64,000 bases of DNA from Desulfosporosinus fructosivorans (GCF_004766045.1 NZ_SPQQ01000006.1:186001-250000), one strand, 5' to 3'. Counted from the stretch's first letter, positions 51,131 to 60,806 are shown. The notes: generated from the sequence alone by a model not told the origin. Numbers and translations: made by a program.

Positions 51131-52015
51131 ATGCAACAAACATCAACGCCGATGAATGTCCCTAAAATCGCGATTGTAACAGATAGTACGAGTGATTTAG
51201 CTCCAGAAATGATTAAGGAGTTTGGGATCGAGATCATTCCTTTACACGTCGTATACAAAGATCGAGAATATCTCGATGGGGTTAATATCAGTCCAGATGA
51301 AGTTTACAAGAATATGGATATTGAGGTGCCGACAACATCACTGCCTTCGCCCTCCGAGATTTCCGACTTATTTAACCGGTTAAGGGAGGCTCATTTCACA
51401 CACGTACTTACAATGCATATTTCTAGTGGCTTAAGTGGGACCTACGAAACAGTATGTCAGGTTGCCCAAGAGTATAAAGAGATGGTTATCGAAGTGTTAG
51501 ATTCAAAAGCACTTTCTATGGGATTAGGTTTTCCAATTTTGGAAGCAGCTCGTAAACTTCGAACCTCAAAGGATTTCCAAGAAGTGATACATGTAGCAAA
51601 GACCGTCTCACAACATACAAAACTCTATTTTGTACTTTCGACATTAGAATATTTAAAACGTGGAGGGCGCATCGGGTACGTTTCTGGCACAATTGGTGAG
51701 CTTTTAAATATTAAGCCGATTATCTCCATAAATTCCGAAGGGAAATACATAACAACTGCGAAAGTTCGAGGTAGAGAACAATCCTTGAAAAAGTTATACG
51801 ATATTTTGATTGAATCCACTCAGGACGGACGCTATAACGTGGCGATTGTCCATGGCGGAGCAGAGCAGGAAGCGCGGAAGTTGTGGCAGAAAGCGCACGA
51901 ACTCCCTAACATCGAGGATTTATTATTTAATCAAATTAGCCCAGTGATGGGGGTTCATACAGGCCCTGGACTTGTTGGGATCATAATTTCTCCTGTTATA
52001 GCAACTCAGTCTTAG
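51131..52015 (+). CDS. DegV-family fatty-acid-binding protein
   Basis: About 294 residues. ATG 51131 is chosen, with AAAGGA 10 bases upstream; earlier in-frame starts overlap the promoter-like TATAAT near 51080. DegV/FakB signature: I-V-T-D-S-T-S-D-L (~15-22) and I-S-S-G-L-S-G-T-Y-E (~98-107), the fatty-acid carboxylate-binding residues, and R-G-G-R-I (the G-R-I loop). FakB proteins present fatty acids to the kinase FakA; no fakA is visible here. The stop codon lies within the loop of the terminator. Confidence 0.88.
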   Translation: MQQTSTPMNVPKIAIVTDSTSDLAPEMIKEFGIEIIPLHVVYKDREYLDGVNISPDEVYKNMDIEVPTTSLPSPSEISDLFNRLREAHFTHVLTMHISSGLSGTYETVCQVAQEYKEMVIEVLDSKALSMGLGFPILEAARKLRTSKDFQEVIHVAKTVSQHTKLYFVLSTLEYLKRGGRIGYVSGTIGELLNIKPIISINSEGKYITTAKVRGREQSLKKLYDILIESTQDGRYNVAIVHGGAEQEARKLWQKAHELPNIEDLLFNQISPVMGVHTGPGLVGIIISPVIATQS

Positions 52016-52030
52016 ATTGAGTTGCTTCTT
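52000..52030 (+). terminator. Terminator overlapping the DegV stop codon
   Basis: GCAACTCA (52001-52008) and TGAGTTGC (52018-52025), with TAG 52013-52015 in the loop and TTCTT after. Confidence 0.75.
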
Positions 52031-52163
52031 CATTAATTCTAATGTTATACTCATTTAACAGGGGAATTATCCAAGTTATGTATTTTATTAGACTAACCAG
52101 TAAGTATGAATGATTAATTCAGTGATATTCTTTCTCCAGACTAAATGATTGGAGGGCAACAGT

Positions 52164-53906
52164 GTGAATATTCAAGAGCGCTACCGTTTATGGTCAGAAA
52201 ATCCATATTTTGATGAAGAGACACGCCAAGAACTAAAACAGATTAGCGATCCGCAAGAAATTGAGGAACGTTTCTATATGGATTTGGAATTTGGCACAGG
52301 TGGTTTAAGGGGAATTATGGCAGCAGGCACTAATCGTATGAACAAATATGTCATACGAAAAGCAACTCAGGGGTTAGCTGAATGTGTTTGTGATCATGGG
52401 GCAGAGGGGATGAAGCGAGGAGTAGTTATCGCTTACGACTCACGAAAATATTCAACAGAATTCGCCCTAGAGGCAGCCTTGGTTCTTGCCCGAAATGGAG
52501 TTAAGGCATATCTTTTTGAAGCGCTTCGGCCCACTCCAGAGCTTTCTTATGCCGTACGGCAGTTACATGCTCTCTCAGGAATTGTTGTGACTGCTAGTCA
52601 CAACTCTAAAGCATATAATGGTTTTAAAGTATACTGGGAGGACGGCGGACAGGTTCCTCCTCTGAAAGCGGACCAAATCCTTGCTCGTATTGAAGCACGA
52701 GAAAATTGGCTGGGGTTAGAACCCATGCCGATAGAGCAGGCGAAGACTAGCGGGTTACTGGAAATCATTGGCGAGGAGATTGATCACCCTTACCTTGCTA
52801 ATGTCCTTAAACTAGCTCTGCACCCAGACCTTAACCTAAAAAAAGGGGCAGAACTTCAAATTATTTATACCCCTTTGCACGGAGCAGGAAACATACTTGT
52901 CCGAAGAGCTTTGGCAGAACTAGGTTTTAGTTCAGTCACGGTTGTACCTGAACAGGAGTTCCCTGATCCAGAATTCACAACTGTTCCTTACCCAAATCCA
53001 GAGATTCCAGCGACGTTCGAACTTGCCAGGAAATACGGGACCCAAATGCAAGCCGATCTTCTCTTGGCAACTGATCCGGATGGTGATCGTTTAGGCGTGG
53101 TTTTACGAGATCCTAAAGGGGATTTCACACAGCTTACTGGTAATCAAATTGGGGTTTTATTAACCTACTACATTCTATCTCAAAAAAAAGCCTTAGGAAT
53201 CCTTCCAGAAAACGCAACAATAATAAAAACAGTCGCCTCCACTGATTTAGCGGATGAGGTTGCCCGCTATTTCAACGTACGCGTAGAAAACGTACTGACT
53301 GGGTTTAAATTTATTGCCGAGAAAGAAAAAGAAATGGAAGAAGGCGGATGGGGCACTTTCCAGTTTGGGTTTGAAGAAAGTTATGGATATCTCGCAGGGG
53401 ATTTTGTGCGGGATAAAGACGCTATTATTGCCTCAGTCCTCTTGGCAGAAGCGGCCTTATACTATCAACAAATGGAAGGGCGTAGCCTCTTCGATGTCCT
53501 CGAAAGTATTTACAAACAATTTGGGTATTACCTTGATGACCAGGAGTCACTCGCTCTTGAGGGCATTCAAGGTAAAGAAGAGATAGCGAAGATCATGAGT
53601 TCACTGCGTCACGAAGAAATCCATGATTTAGGCGGGATTAACATTGAGAGATTCGATGATTATGATCAAACCCTTGGTAAGGATATGTCGACAGGGCTGA
53701 CTTATTCACTCACGCTTCCCCGTTCCAATGTCTTGCGTTATTCTTTTAATGGTGGGGGATTCGTTATGGTTCGCCCGTCTGGAACAGAACCTAAAATAAA
53801 ATTTTACTTTTCGGTAAAGTCGGACACTCTCTCGGAGGCCGAGGATACTCTTCGAACGATAAAAGCCGATGTTATGCAGCGTATAGCGCGAATACGATCG
53901 GTCTGA
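52164..53906 (+). CDS. pgcA: Alpha-phosphoglucomutase
   Basis: About 580 residues. GTG 52164 is chosen with GGAGGG 7 bases upstream; the TTG at 52149 lies upstream of that site. Four motifs of the phosphohexomutase family are in order: catalytic-Ser loop T-A-S-H-N-S-K-A-Y-N-G (~143), Mg loop D-P-D-G-D-R (~304), sugar-binding G-F-E-E-S-Y-G-Y-L (~402) and phosphate-binding R-P-S-G-T-E-P-K (~537). It interconverts glucose-1-P and glucose-6-P in the cytosol. The UDP-glucose it ultimately feeds is the donor of the glucan synthase-like protein at 11-20 kb. Length fits PgcA of Bacillus. Confidence 0.94.
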   Translation: MNIQERYRLWSENPYFDEETRQELKQISDPQEIEERFYMDLEFGTGGLRGIMAAGTNRMNKYVIRKATQGLAECVCDHGAEGMKRGVVIAYDSRKYSTEFALEAALVLARNGVKAYLFEALRPTPELSYAVRQLHALSGIVVTASHNSKAYNGFKVYWEDGGQVPPLKADQILARIEARENWLGLEPMPIEQAKTSGLLEIIGEEIDHPYLANVLKLALHPDLNLKKGAELQIIYTPLHGAGNILVRRALAELGFSSVTVVPEQEFPDPEFTTVPYPNPEIPATFELARKYGTQMQADLLLATDPDGDRLGVVLRDPKGDFTQLTGNQIGVLLTYYILSQKKALGILPENATIIKTVASTDLADEVARYFNVRVENVLTGFKFIAEKEKEMEEGGWGTFQFGFEESYGYLAGDFVRDKDAIIASVLLAEAALYYQQMEGRSLFDVLESIYKQFGYYLDDQESLALEGIQGKEEIAKIMSSLRHEEIHDLGGINIERFDDYDQTLGKDMSTGLTYSLTLPRSNVLRYSFNGGGFVMVRPSGTEPKIKFYFSVKSDTLSEAEDTLRTIKADVMQRIARIRSV

Positions 53907-53927
53907 TAAATAATTTCAGTTACCCCT

Positions 53928-53957
53928 TAAACGGACTTTTGTAGTCCGTTTTCTTTA
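53928..53957 (+). terminator. Terminator
   Basis: AAACGGACT (53929-53937), TTTGT... , AGTCCGTTT (53943-53951), then TCTTT. Confidence 0.8.
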
Positions 53958-54142
53958 TGCCGACTACCGGTGTCTAAATACAACTTGGATCCAATTGTGT
54001 TAGTTGAACTGTTGTAGTGAATGACAAGCTAGGCTTTGCTAAGCTGGAAGGATAAACAGATCGCCTAGGGTAAATACTAGCTTAACATTTGTTAGATGTA
54101 TCATATCTTCCATCAAATCAGCGAGAGTAGGGGTAATAAACA

Positions 54143-55363
54143 ATGGAGAATTTAACCTTAATGAATGTTCAAGAGGCGCAAGCGAACATTGGATCATATA
54201 TTCAACGAACCCCTTTAGATCATTCTCAAACGTATAGTAAAATGACAAATTCTGAAATTTATCTGAAACTTGAGAATATGCAAAAAACAGGATCGTTCAA
54301 GGTGCGAGGTGCGGCCAATAAAATATCAAAACTTACATCACTTGAGAAAAAATATGGTGTGATAGCTTCTTCCGCGGGTAATCACGCTCAAGGGGTGGCT
54401 TTGGCTGCGTCAAGAGGTGGTATACCTGCCACAATCGTGATGCCTGAAAGTGCACCAATTGCAAAGATTGATGCAACAAGGGGGTATGGAGCGAACGTAA
54501 TTTTATATGGCAACGTGTACGACGATGCCTATGAGAAGGCTAAAGAAATTCAAGCAGTCACTGGTGCCACTTTTATCCACCCATTTGATGACCTCGATGT
54601 AATGGCTGGTCAAGGTACCATAGGTTTAGAAATCCTCGAAGATCTTCCAGACGTTGACACGGTTCTTGTTCCAGTCGGAGGAGGAGGCTTAATTTCAGGT
54701 ATTGCTGTGGCAATTAAAAGCTTAAGACCTAAGGTGCGTGTTATCGGTATTCAGGCAGCGGAAGCAGCGTCTATGTCCGAAGCCTTGCGGAGCGGTCATC
54801 CGATATTAATAGATACAGCAAATACATTAGCGGATGGGATCGCAGTCAAACGTGCTGGAGATCTCACCTTTGACCATATTAAACAATGGGTGGATGACAT
54901 TGTCACAGTAACAGAAGATGAAATAAGTGCAGCCATCCTTTCCCTCATGGAAAGGGCAAAAAGTATTGCAGAAGGAGCAGGTTCAGTTGCTCTCGCAGCG
55001 GCACTGAACGCGAAAGTTGATATAACTAAGCAAAAGACTGTCTTAGTCATCAGTGGCGGTAACATCGATGTCAACTTTTTAGCACAAATTATTGAACGAG
55101 GATTACTGACAAATGGGCGGTCAATGGTCTTTCGAACTATTTTACCCGATAGGCCTGGGAATTTGGAAAAATTACTGATCCTCATAGCGAAGGAACGGGC
55201 TAATGTACTTACAGTGGAGCAAGTGCGATATGATTTAAGCGTGCCTCTTCGTTATGCGCGTGTCACGATGACATTGGAGACACTGAATTACGAACATCAG
55301 GAAAAAGTCTTACAAAGTATTCGTGAAGCAGGATATCCTTTTCAAAAGGATATTAGACACTAA
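54143..55363 (+). CDS. ilvA: Threonine dehydratase with ACT domain
   Basis: 406 residues, ATG 54143 with AGGGGTAAT upstream. PLP fold type II: pyridoxal lysine in S-F-K-V-R-G-A-A-N-K (~52), S-S-A-G-N-H-A-Q-G, and V-G-G-G-G-L for phosphate binding. The C-terminal ~80 residues (R-T-I-L-P-D-R-P-G-N-L-E-K-L) are one ACT domain. This ~400-residue, one-ACT type is the catabolic/TdcB-like group that also serves isoleucine synthesis in many Clostridia. It deaminates threonine to 2-oxobutanoate. No T-box leader recognised. Confidence 0.92.
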   Translation: MENLTLMNVQEAQANIGSYIQRTPLDHSQTYSKMTNSEIYLKLENMQKTGSFKVRGAANKISKLTSLEKKYGVIASSAGNHAQGVALAASRGGIPATIVMPESAPIAKIDATRGYGANVILYGNVYDDAYEKAKEIQAVTGATFIHPFDDLDVMAGQGTIGLEILEDLPDVDTVLVPVGGGGLISGIAVAIKSLRPKVRVIGIQAAEAASMSEALRSGHPILIDTANTLADGIAVKRAGDLTFDHIKQWVDDIVTVTEDEISAAILSLMERAKSIAEGAGSVALAAALNAKVDITKQKTVLVISGGNIDVNFLAQIIERGLLTNGRSMVFRTILPDRPGNLEKLLILIAKERANVLTVEQVRYDLSVPLRYARVTMTLETLNYEHQEKVLQSIREAGYPFQKDIRH

Positions 55364-55445
55364 ATGTCGAATTCTCCCTTGATAAGCTAGAAGCCGCGTT
55401 TCTTATTCTCGACGCGGAGGATCTACAACAAAAGGGAGTTTCTCA

Positions 55446-56375
55446 ATGTTAGAAAACGACAGCTGGTTTGCCATCGTCAATCCGCAATCTGCCAATGGCA
55501 ACACGAAGAAACGGTGGCCTGAGTATTCAAAACGACTAATTAAAGGCGGATATCGCCTTGATTTTGCGTATACAACCGAGCCTGGAGACGCAACACGAAT
55601 TACGCAAAGAAAATTGAAGGAGGGCTACACTCATATCATGGCTGTTGGAGGAGACGGGACCATGAATGAAGTTGTTAATGGTTTTTTTTCAAACGGTCAA
55701 CTGATTAATCCGGAAGCTGAACTTGCCCTTTTTTCTCATGGTACTGGAGGGGACTTGATTCGGACATTGCTGATATCGAGAGGGATTGAGAGCTTTTTGG
55801 ACACCTTAGGGCGAGGCCATAAACGCTTAATTGATGTTGGCGAAGTTCTCTTTCAAGATGAACAAGGACAACAGACTCAGCGCTATTTTCTCAATGTCGC
55901 TGATGTCGGCCTAGGAGGAGAGACTGTCGCTCGCGTCAATAAGCAAAGCAAACTGTTGGGGGGGAAAGTTTCCTTCCTAATTGGTTCAGTTTTAAGTATT
56001 CTTCGTTATCGTAATAAATTTATGAGCTGCAAAATCGATGGAAAACTGGTCTTTGAAGGACGCCTAAACAGTATCATGGTGGCCAACGGCCGGTATATCG
56101 GTGGGGGAATGATGATTGCCCCCCATGCAGAACTGGATGATGGGCTATTTGATGTAGTCATCTTGGGCGACTTTTCTAAACTGATGCTCTTGCGACATCT
56201 ACCCAAACTATATAAAGGAACACATCTCGAAATCCCCGGCGTCACAGTACATCGTGGCCGATCCGTAGTCATCACTTCCATTGAAAAAGCACTGCTTGAT
56301 ATCGATGGCGAACAACCAGGCCAAGCACCACTCAAATTCAGCCTTCATCCCCAAGCCCTTTGTCTATGGGGATAA
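55446..56375 (+). CDS. Diacylglycerol/lipid kinase family protein
   Basis: 309 residues, ATG 55446 with AAAGGGAG upstream. Lipid kinase N-domain A-I-V-N-P-Q-S-A-N-G and the ATP motif A-V-G-G-D-G-T-M-N-E-V (~67-77). The C-domain contains I-A-P-H-A-E-L-D-D-G-L-F-D, the DagK/YegS signature. Cytosolic enzymes that phosphorylate diacylglycerol to recycle the lipid left over from envelope polymer synthesis. Single gene between terminators. Confidence 0.9.
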   Translation: MLENDSWFAIVNPQSANGNTKKRWPEYSKRLIKGGYRLDFAYTTEPGDATRITQRKLKEGYTHIMAVGGDGTMNEVVNGFFSNGQLINPEAELALFSHGTGGDLIRTLLISRGIESFLDTLGRGHKRLIDVGEVLFQDEQGQQTQRYFLNVADVGLGGETVARVNKQSKLLGGKVSFLIGSVLSILRYRNKFMSCKIDGKLVFEGRLNSIMVANGRYIGGGMMIAPHAELDDGLFDVVILGDFSKLMLLRHLPKLYKGTHLEIPGVTVHRGRSVVITSIEKALLDIDGEQPGQAPLKFSLHPQALCLWG

Positions 56376-56384
56376 GGTGTAAAT

Positions 56385-56426
56385 TCAAGAAGTAGCTTAC
56401 AAACTCTTGTAAGCTACTTCTTAATT
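56385..56426. terminator. Perfect 16-bp terminator
   Basis: AAGAAGTAGCTTACAA (56387-56402) and TTGTAAGCTACTTCTT (56407-56422), loop ACTC. Confidence 0.9.
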
Positions 56427-56472
56427 AAAGCGAGGGTTCGCGAGACACATCCCTCGGCCACGCGTTCCTCGT

Positions 56473-56751
56473 GCCAAACTAGGGCTTATAATCTATATGC
56501 AAGAGGCGGGGTTCCCGGCAAACGAGCGTCCTTGCCTCGATGCTGGCGGGAAACGTCCGTTCCCTGCGTTCCTAGCCCGGAATTTATCGCTTACAAAAGG
56601 AAACCTCTCTGATAGAGTGGAGGCCAAACTCGGCTCAAGCGATGCATGTATCAGCGGAACACAGGACATGTTCAGCCGTCATTGCGCCAAGGATGGCGCA
56701 TATGGCGGGTACCCCGACCTCTAGCATAAACCGCTTGAGCCCTAGTTTGGC
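56473..56751. other. GC-rich structured element with competing arms
   Basis: A ~280-bp block, clearly more GC-rich than its flanks, bounded by GCCAAACTAGGGCT (56473-56486) and its exact complement AGCCCTAGTTTGGC (56738-56751). A second 5' arm at 56623-56641 (GCCAAACTCGGCTCAAGCG) pairs almost as well with 56732-56751, and extends to GGCTCAAGCG/CGCTTGAGCC. Nested are AGAGGCGGGGT with ACCCCGACCTCT, and hairpins GCGCC-AAGGA-TGGCGC and GAACA-N7-TGTTC. The frames are poor. It could be a structured RNA, a regulatory leader or a small mobile element. It lies between two operons and 180 bp upstream of the CbpA promoter region's end. No known RNA family recognised. Confidence 0.55.
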
Positions 56752-56813
56752 CCACGACATCACAGGGTGAGTGTTGTAACGCTAAGTTGTTCTAAAAAAA
56801 TGTCTGACCATTA

Positions 56814-56842
56814 TTGACCTTCGCAACAAAAAAGGATATAAT
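56814..56842 (+). promoter_or_regulatory. Promoter of the cbpA-clpB unit
   Basis: TTGACC (56814-56819), 17 bp, TATAAT (56837-56842). A second TATAAT at 56883-56888 lacks a -35. TGTCAAGG is directly repeated at 56848-56855 and 56875-56882 between them. No CIRCE (TTAGCACTC-N9-GAGTGCTAA) and no clear CtsR site is seen. Confidence 0.75.
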
Positions 56843-56964
56843 TTACTTGTCAAGGAAAATAATACTCCAATATATGTCAAGGTATAATAGAGAGAACAAT
56901 AATTGCAACAATAAGTAGAAAACACGACGACTAAAAAGAGCACATTAATATACGAGGTGAGAGA

Positions 56965-57966
56965 ATGGATTTTAAAGATTATTATGTCGGTCTCGGTGTA
57001 TCACCAGACGCGGATGAAAAAACAATAAAAAAAGCTTATCAAAAGTTAGCAAAAAAATACCACCCAGATGTTAATCCAGGGGATAAAGCAGCTGAAGCAA
57101 AGTTTAAGGACGCTATGGAAGCTTATCAAGCAATCAGCGATCCAGAGAAACGACGCAAATATGATGAACTTCGGCAGGACTATCAACAATGGAAGTCTCG
57201 CGGAGGACGTGGAGATTACAATTGGGACCGTTGGCAGTCTAATCCTGGAGGGGGTGGTGGAAGTCAGGGCCACACTATGTCCCAAGAAGATTTTGCAGAA
57301 ATGTTCGGTGGCTCAGGAAGAGCTGGCGGTTTTGGAGGGGATGGATACTCTGATTTCTTCTCTACGCTCTTCGGAGGGGTTGGCGGTCAAAGTCATGGCT
57401 TCAGCGGTGGCTCAAATGTAAGGCGTGCTCGCGCAGGTCAAGATCATGAAGTTGATGTACAAGTAACCCTCGAAGAAACTTATAATGGAACGACACGCCT
57501 CATCCGTACTGGGGAAAAACAAATCGAAGCTAAAATCCCGAAAGGGGTACGCACTGGTTCTAAGGTGCGGCTTACAGGTCAAGGCGGTCCTGGGATTTCG
57601 GGCGGACCCGGTGGAAATCTCTATTTGAATATCACAGTAAGTCCCCATGCTCGCTTTGTCCGAGATGGAGATGATCTGAGGGTGAAATTGCCGATTGACT
57701 TCTACAAGGCAATTTTAGGTGGCGAGGCTAGTATCCTGACTTTTGGCGGGGAAGTCAGTCTTAAAATACCAACGCTTTCCCAGGGTGGTAAGAAATTTCG
57801 TCTAAAAGGAAAAGGGTTGCCAAATTTAGAAAATCCCCTCCAATATGGGGATCTCTTTGTAGAATTATCCATCGTTTTACCGGAAAACATTAGTACCCAA
57901 GAGCTTGAGACACTTCGCGGTCTAGCAGATACAAGAGGGACTATCGAAGTGACTAAAGAACATTAA
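56965..57966 (+). CDS. cbpA: CbpA-type DnaJ co-chaperone
   Basis: 333 residues, ATG 56965 with GAGGTGAGAG upstream. J-domain (~1-70) with the H-P-D motif (~33-35), Gly/Phe-rich region (~90-145), no zinc-finger, then the two C-terminal substrate-binding beta domains (~150-325). This is the DnaJ class B/CbpA form, which stimulates DnaK ATPase and binds non-native proteins. It lies 101 bp upstream of clpB on the same strand, so the pair probably functions together in protein disaggregation. Confidence 0.92.
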   Translation: MDFKDYYVGLGVSPDADEKTIKKAYQKLAKKYHPDVNPGDKAAEAKFKDAMEAYQAISDPEKRRKYDELRQDYQQWKSRGGRGDYNWDRWQSNPGGGGGSQGHTMSQEDFAEMFGGSGRAGGFGGDGYSDFFSTLFGGVGGQSHGFSGGSNVRRARAGQDHEVDVQVTLEETYNGTTRLIRTGEKQIEAKIPKGVRTGSKVRLTGQGGPGISGGPGGNLYLNITVSPHARFVRDGDDLRVKLPIDFYKAILGGEASILTFGGEVSLKIPTLSQGGKKFRLKGKGLPNLENPLQYGDLFVELSIVLPENISTQELETLRGLADTRGTIEVTKEH

Positions 57967-58067
57967 TAGATCTATTAGCATTTACGCGTTCAAATAACAA
58001 CAGTAGCTAATGTCTATTCAGTAAGTAGTGAGAAGACATGACCCAACTTAAAAAGGAGTGAGCGAAT

Positions 58068-60665
58068 TTGTCTTTTGATACCAACCGATTTACCCAGAAA
58101 TCACAGGAAGCGATCTCTAATGCCCAAAATATGGCGGAACGTAACGGAAACAGCCAGGTGGAGCCTGAGCATCTATTGCTCACCCTTTTAGAGCAAGGGG
58201 ATGGTGTCGTTCCCCAAGTACTGACGAAAATGAATATAACAGTTGGCGTCCTGATCCAAAACATTCGACAGGAGATCAACCGTTTTCCACGCATTAGCGG
58301 TGGAAACGTACAAATTGGTATTTCACCCCGCTTGAGGACTGTTTTAGTAGCGGCTCATGATGAAATGATCTCTTTTGGCGATGAGTACGTAAGCACTGAA
58401 CATCTTCTTATTGCGCTTTTTGAAAAAGCCGGGGGGGCTACTGAACAAATCCTAAAACAAGCTGGGCTTACCCGAGAAAAATTGCTTCAGGCCCTACGTG
58501 AAGTCAGGGGAACCCAACGTGTTACGAGTGCCAATCCTGAAGGGACCTATGCAGCCCTAGAGCAGTACGGACTCAACCTCGTGGAGCAAGCGAGGCGAGG
58601 GCGTCTTGATCCAGTCATAGGCAGGGATGAAGAAATCCGCAGGGTAATCCAGACTCTATCCCGACGCACAAAAAATAACCCTGTCCTGATCGGGGAGCCT
58701 GGGGTCGGTAAAACAGCGATTGTCGAAGGTTTAGCTCAACGGATTGTTCGGGGAGATGTCCCTGAGGCAATTAAAGATAAACAAGTTATTTCTCTCGATA
58801 TGGGAACCTTAATTGCGGGGGCTAAGTACCGCGGAGAGTTCGAAGAACGCTTGAAAGCAGTGCTTAAAGAAATCCAAGACCGAGATGATGTTATTTTATT
58901 TATTGACGAATTGCATACCGTCGTAGGAGCCGGTGCTGCTGAAGGAGCAATGGATGCCAGTAATATGCTAAAACCAATGCTGGCCCGTGGCGAATTAAGT
59001 ATGCTTGGGGCGACTACACTCTCAGAATATCGTAAGCACATAGAGAAAGATGCTGCCCTTGAACGACGCTTCCAGCCAATTATGGTCGAGGCACCAAGCG
59101 TAGAGGATACTATCTCAATTTTGCGTGGACTCAAAGAACGATATGAAACCCATCATGGCGTACGAATTACAGACGGAGCAATCATTGCTGCTGCAGTGCT
59201 CTCCGATCGCTATATTAGCGATCGTTTTCTACCGGACAAAGCGATTGACTTGATTGATGAAGCAGGAGCCCGTATGCGCATGGAAATCACCAGTGATCCC
59301 TATGAGTTAGATCAGATCAAACGCCGAATGATGCAACTTGAAATTGAACGGGAAGCCCTAAAGAAAGAAAAGGATGAAGCCAGTAAAGATCGGTTAGCAA
59401 AGATCGAAGAAGAGTTGGCCAATCTCAAAGAAGAGCGTTCCGGTTTGGATGCCCAATTACAAGGGGAAAGGGAAGTTTTGGCGCGAATTCAACAACTCAA
59501 AGAAGAAGTCGACCGTTCGCGAAATCTTATGGAGCAAGCACAGCAACAATTGGATTATAATAAGGCTGCCGAGCTCCAGTATGGCATAATCCCAAATTTA
59601 GAAAAGGATCTTAAAACTGCTGAGCAAACGCTACAAGCTAAGCAAAATACTATCTTAAAACAAGAAGTGGTCGAACAAGATATCGCCGAAATTGTGGCAA
59701 CCTGGACCCATGTTCCCGTCTCCAAACTTATGGAGAGCGAAATGGCAAAGTTAATCCACATGGAAGAGCGAATCCATCAAAGAGTCATTGGTCAAGAAGA
59801 AGCTGTCCGAGCCGTTGCAGATGCTGTACGCAGGGCACGTGCTGGGCTACAAGACCCGAATCGGCCTCTGGGATCGTTCCTCTTTCTTGGTCCAACGGGC
59901 GTCGGGAAGACGGAGTTGGCCAGAGCTTTGGCGGAGTTTCTCTTCGATGACGAACAAGCTATGGTTCGAATTGATATGTCGGAGTATATGGAAAAGCACA
60001 CCGTTTCTCGCCTTATTGGAGCACCTCCTGGTTATGTGGGATATGAAGAAGGCGGACAACTTACAGAAGCCGTTCGCCGCAAACCTTACAGTGTAATCCT
60101 CTTTGACGAAATAGAGAAAGCTCATAGTGACGTTACGAATGTACTCTTACAACTCTTAGACGATGGACGCCTGACAGATGGGCAGGGTCGTATAGTTAAC
60201 TTCAAAAATACGGTGGTGATATTAACCAGTAATATTGCAAGCCCGTCTATTCAGCAATTAACTCAACGTAAAGCATCTTTAGAAGAAGTCCGATCTAGCA
60301 TTAATGAAGAACTAAGGCACCACTTCAGGCCAGAATTTCTTAACCGCCTTGATGAAGTTATCATTTTCCACCCTCTAGGGCGCGAGCACATTGGGCAAAT
60401 CGTGGAAATTCAGCTTGGTTTGTTGCGTAAGCGTTTAAGAGATCGCAAACTTACGTTTGAATTGACGGCTAAGGCACGTGAATATATTGCGAATGAGGGC
60501 TATGATCCCGTTTATGGAGCAAGGCCACTCAAACGTGTGATTCAGCAACGTCTCCAAAACCCCTTGGCCCTTAAACTTCTACAAGGAGAATTTAAGGAAG
60601 GGCAACATCTCCTGGTAGATGTTGATGATTTGGGCAGTTATTCCTTTTCTCCTCAAAAAGACTAA
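58068..60665 (+). CDS. clpB: ClpB disaggregase
   Basis: 865 residues from TTG 58068, with AAGGAG 11 bases upstream. N-domain (~1-150), NBD1 with Walker A G-E-P-G-V-G-K-T (~208), middle coiled-coil domain (~410-525), NBD2 with G-P-T-G-V-G-K-T (~609). The M-domain identifies ClpB rather than ClpC. Hexameric AAA+ machine that extracts proteins from aggregates with DnaK/DnaJ. Full length. Confidence 0.96.
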   Translation: MSFDTNRFTQKSQEAISNAQNMAERNGNSQVEPEHLLLTLLEQGDGVVPQVLTKMNITVGVLIQNIRQEINRFPRISGGNVQIGISPRLRTVLVAAHDEMISFGDEYVSTEHLLIALFEKAGGATEQILKQAGLTREKLLQALREVRGTQRVTSANPEGTYAALEQYGLNLVEQARRGRLDPVIGRDEEIRRVIQTLSRRTKNNPVLIGEPGVGKTAIVEGLAQRIVRGDVPEAIKDKQVISLDMGTLIAGAKYRGEFEERLKAVLKEIQDRDDVILFIDELHTVVGAGAAEGAMDASNMLKPMLARGELSMLGATTLSEYRKHIEKDAALERRFQPIMVEAPSVEDTISILRGLKERYETHHGVRITDGAIIAAAVLSDRYISDRFLPDKAIDLIDEAGARMRMEITSDPYELDQIKRRMMQLEIEREALKKEKDEASKDRLAKIEEELANLKEERSGLDAQLQGEREVLARIQQLKEEVDRSRNLMEQAQQQLDYNKAAELQYGIIPNLEKDLKTAEQTLQAKQNTILKQEVVEQDIAEIVATWTHVPVSKLMESEMAKLIHMEERIHQRVIGQEEAVRAVADAVRRARAGLQDPNRPLGSFLFLGPTGVGKTELARALAEFLFDDEQAMVRIDMSEYMEKHTVSRLIGAPPGYVGYEEGGQLTEAVRRKPYSVILFDEIEKAHSDVTNVLLQLLDDGRLTDGQGRIVNFKNTVVILTSNIASPSIQQLTQRKASLEEVRSSINEELRHHFRPEFLNRLDEVIIFHPLGREHIGQIVEIQLGLLRKRLRDRKLTFELTAKAREYIANEGYDPVYGARPLKRVIQQRLQNPLALKLLQGEFKEGQHLLVDVDDLGSYSFSPQKD

Positions 60666-60707
60666 GCAAATACTAATTTCGTCGCTTATTGAACAAGTTC
60701 ACTTGAC

Positions 60708-60750
60708 CAAAGAGAGAGCTGGGATCAGATCCCAGACTCTCTCTTTTTAA
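60708..60750 (+). terminator. Terminator after clpB
   Basis: GAGAGAG-CTGGGA-TCAGA-TCCCAG-A-CTCTCTC then T5, with one bulged base. Confidence 0.88.
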
Positions 60751-60806
60751 AAATCAAAACCGAAAAAGCCAAGTTCATAAGTTAGTTGAATGAGTTCACT
60801 TAAAAT

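Noticed and set aside
53907..54142. T-box leader for the threonine dehydratase gene
   Set aside because: No AGGGTGG-type T-box sequence or specifier hairpin was recognised.
56497..56724. 75-residue frame inside the structured element
   Set aside because: It follows the paired stems of the element, so base composition is explained by RNA or DNA structure rather than coding.
56814..56964. CIRCE or CtsR control of cbpA-clpB
   Set aside because: No TTAGCACTC-N9-GAGTGCTAA and no adjacent GGTCAAA heptads could be found.
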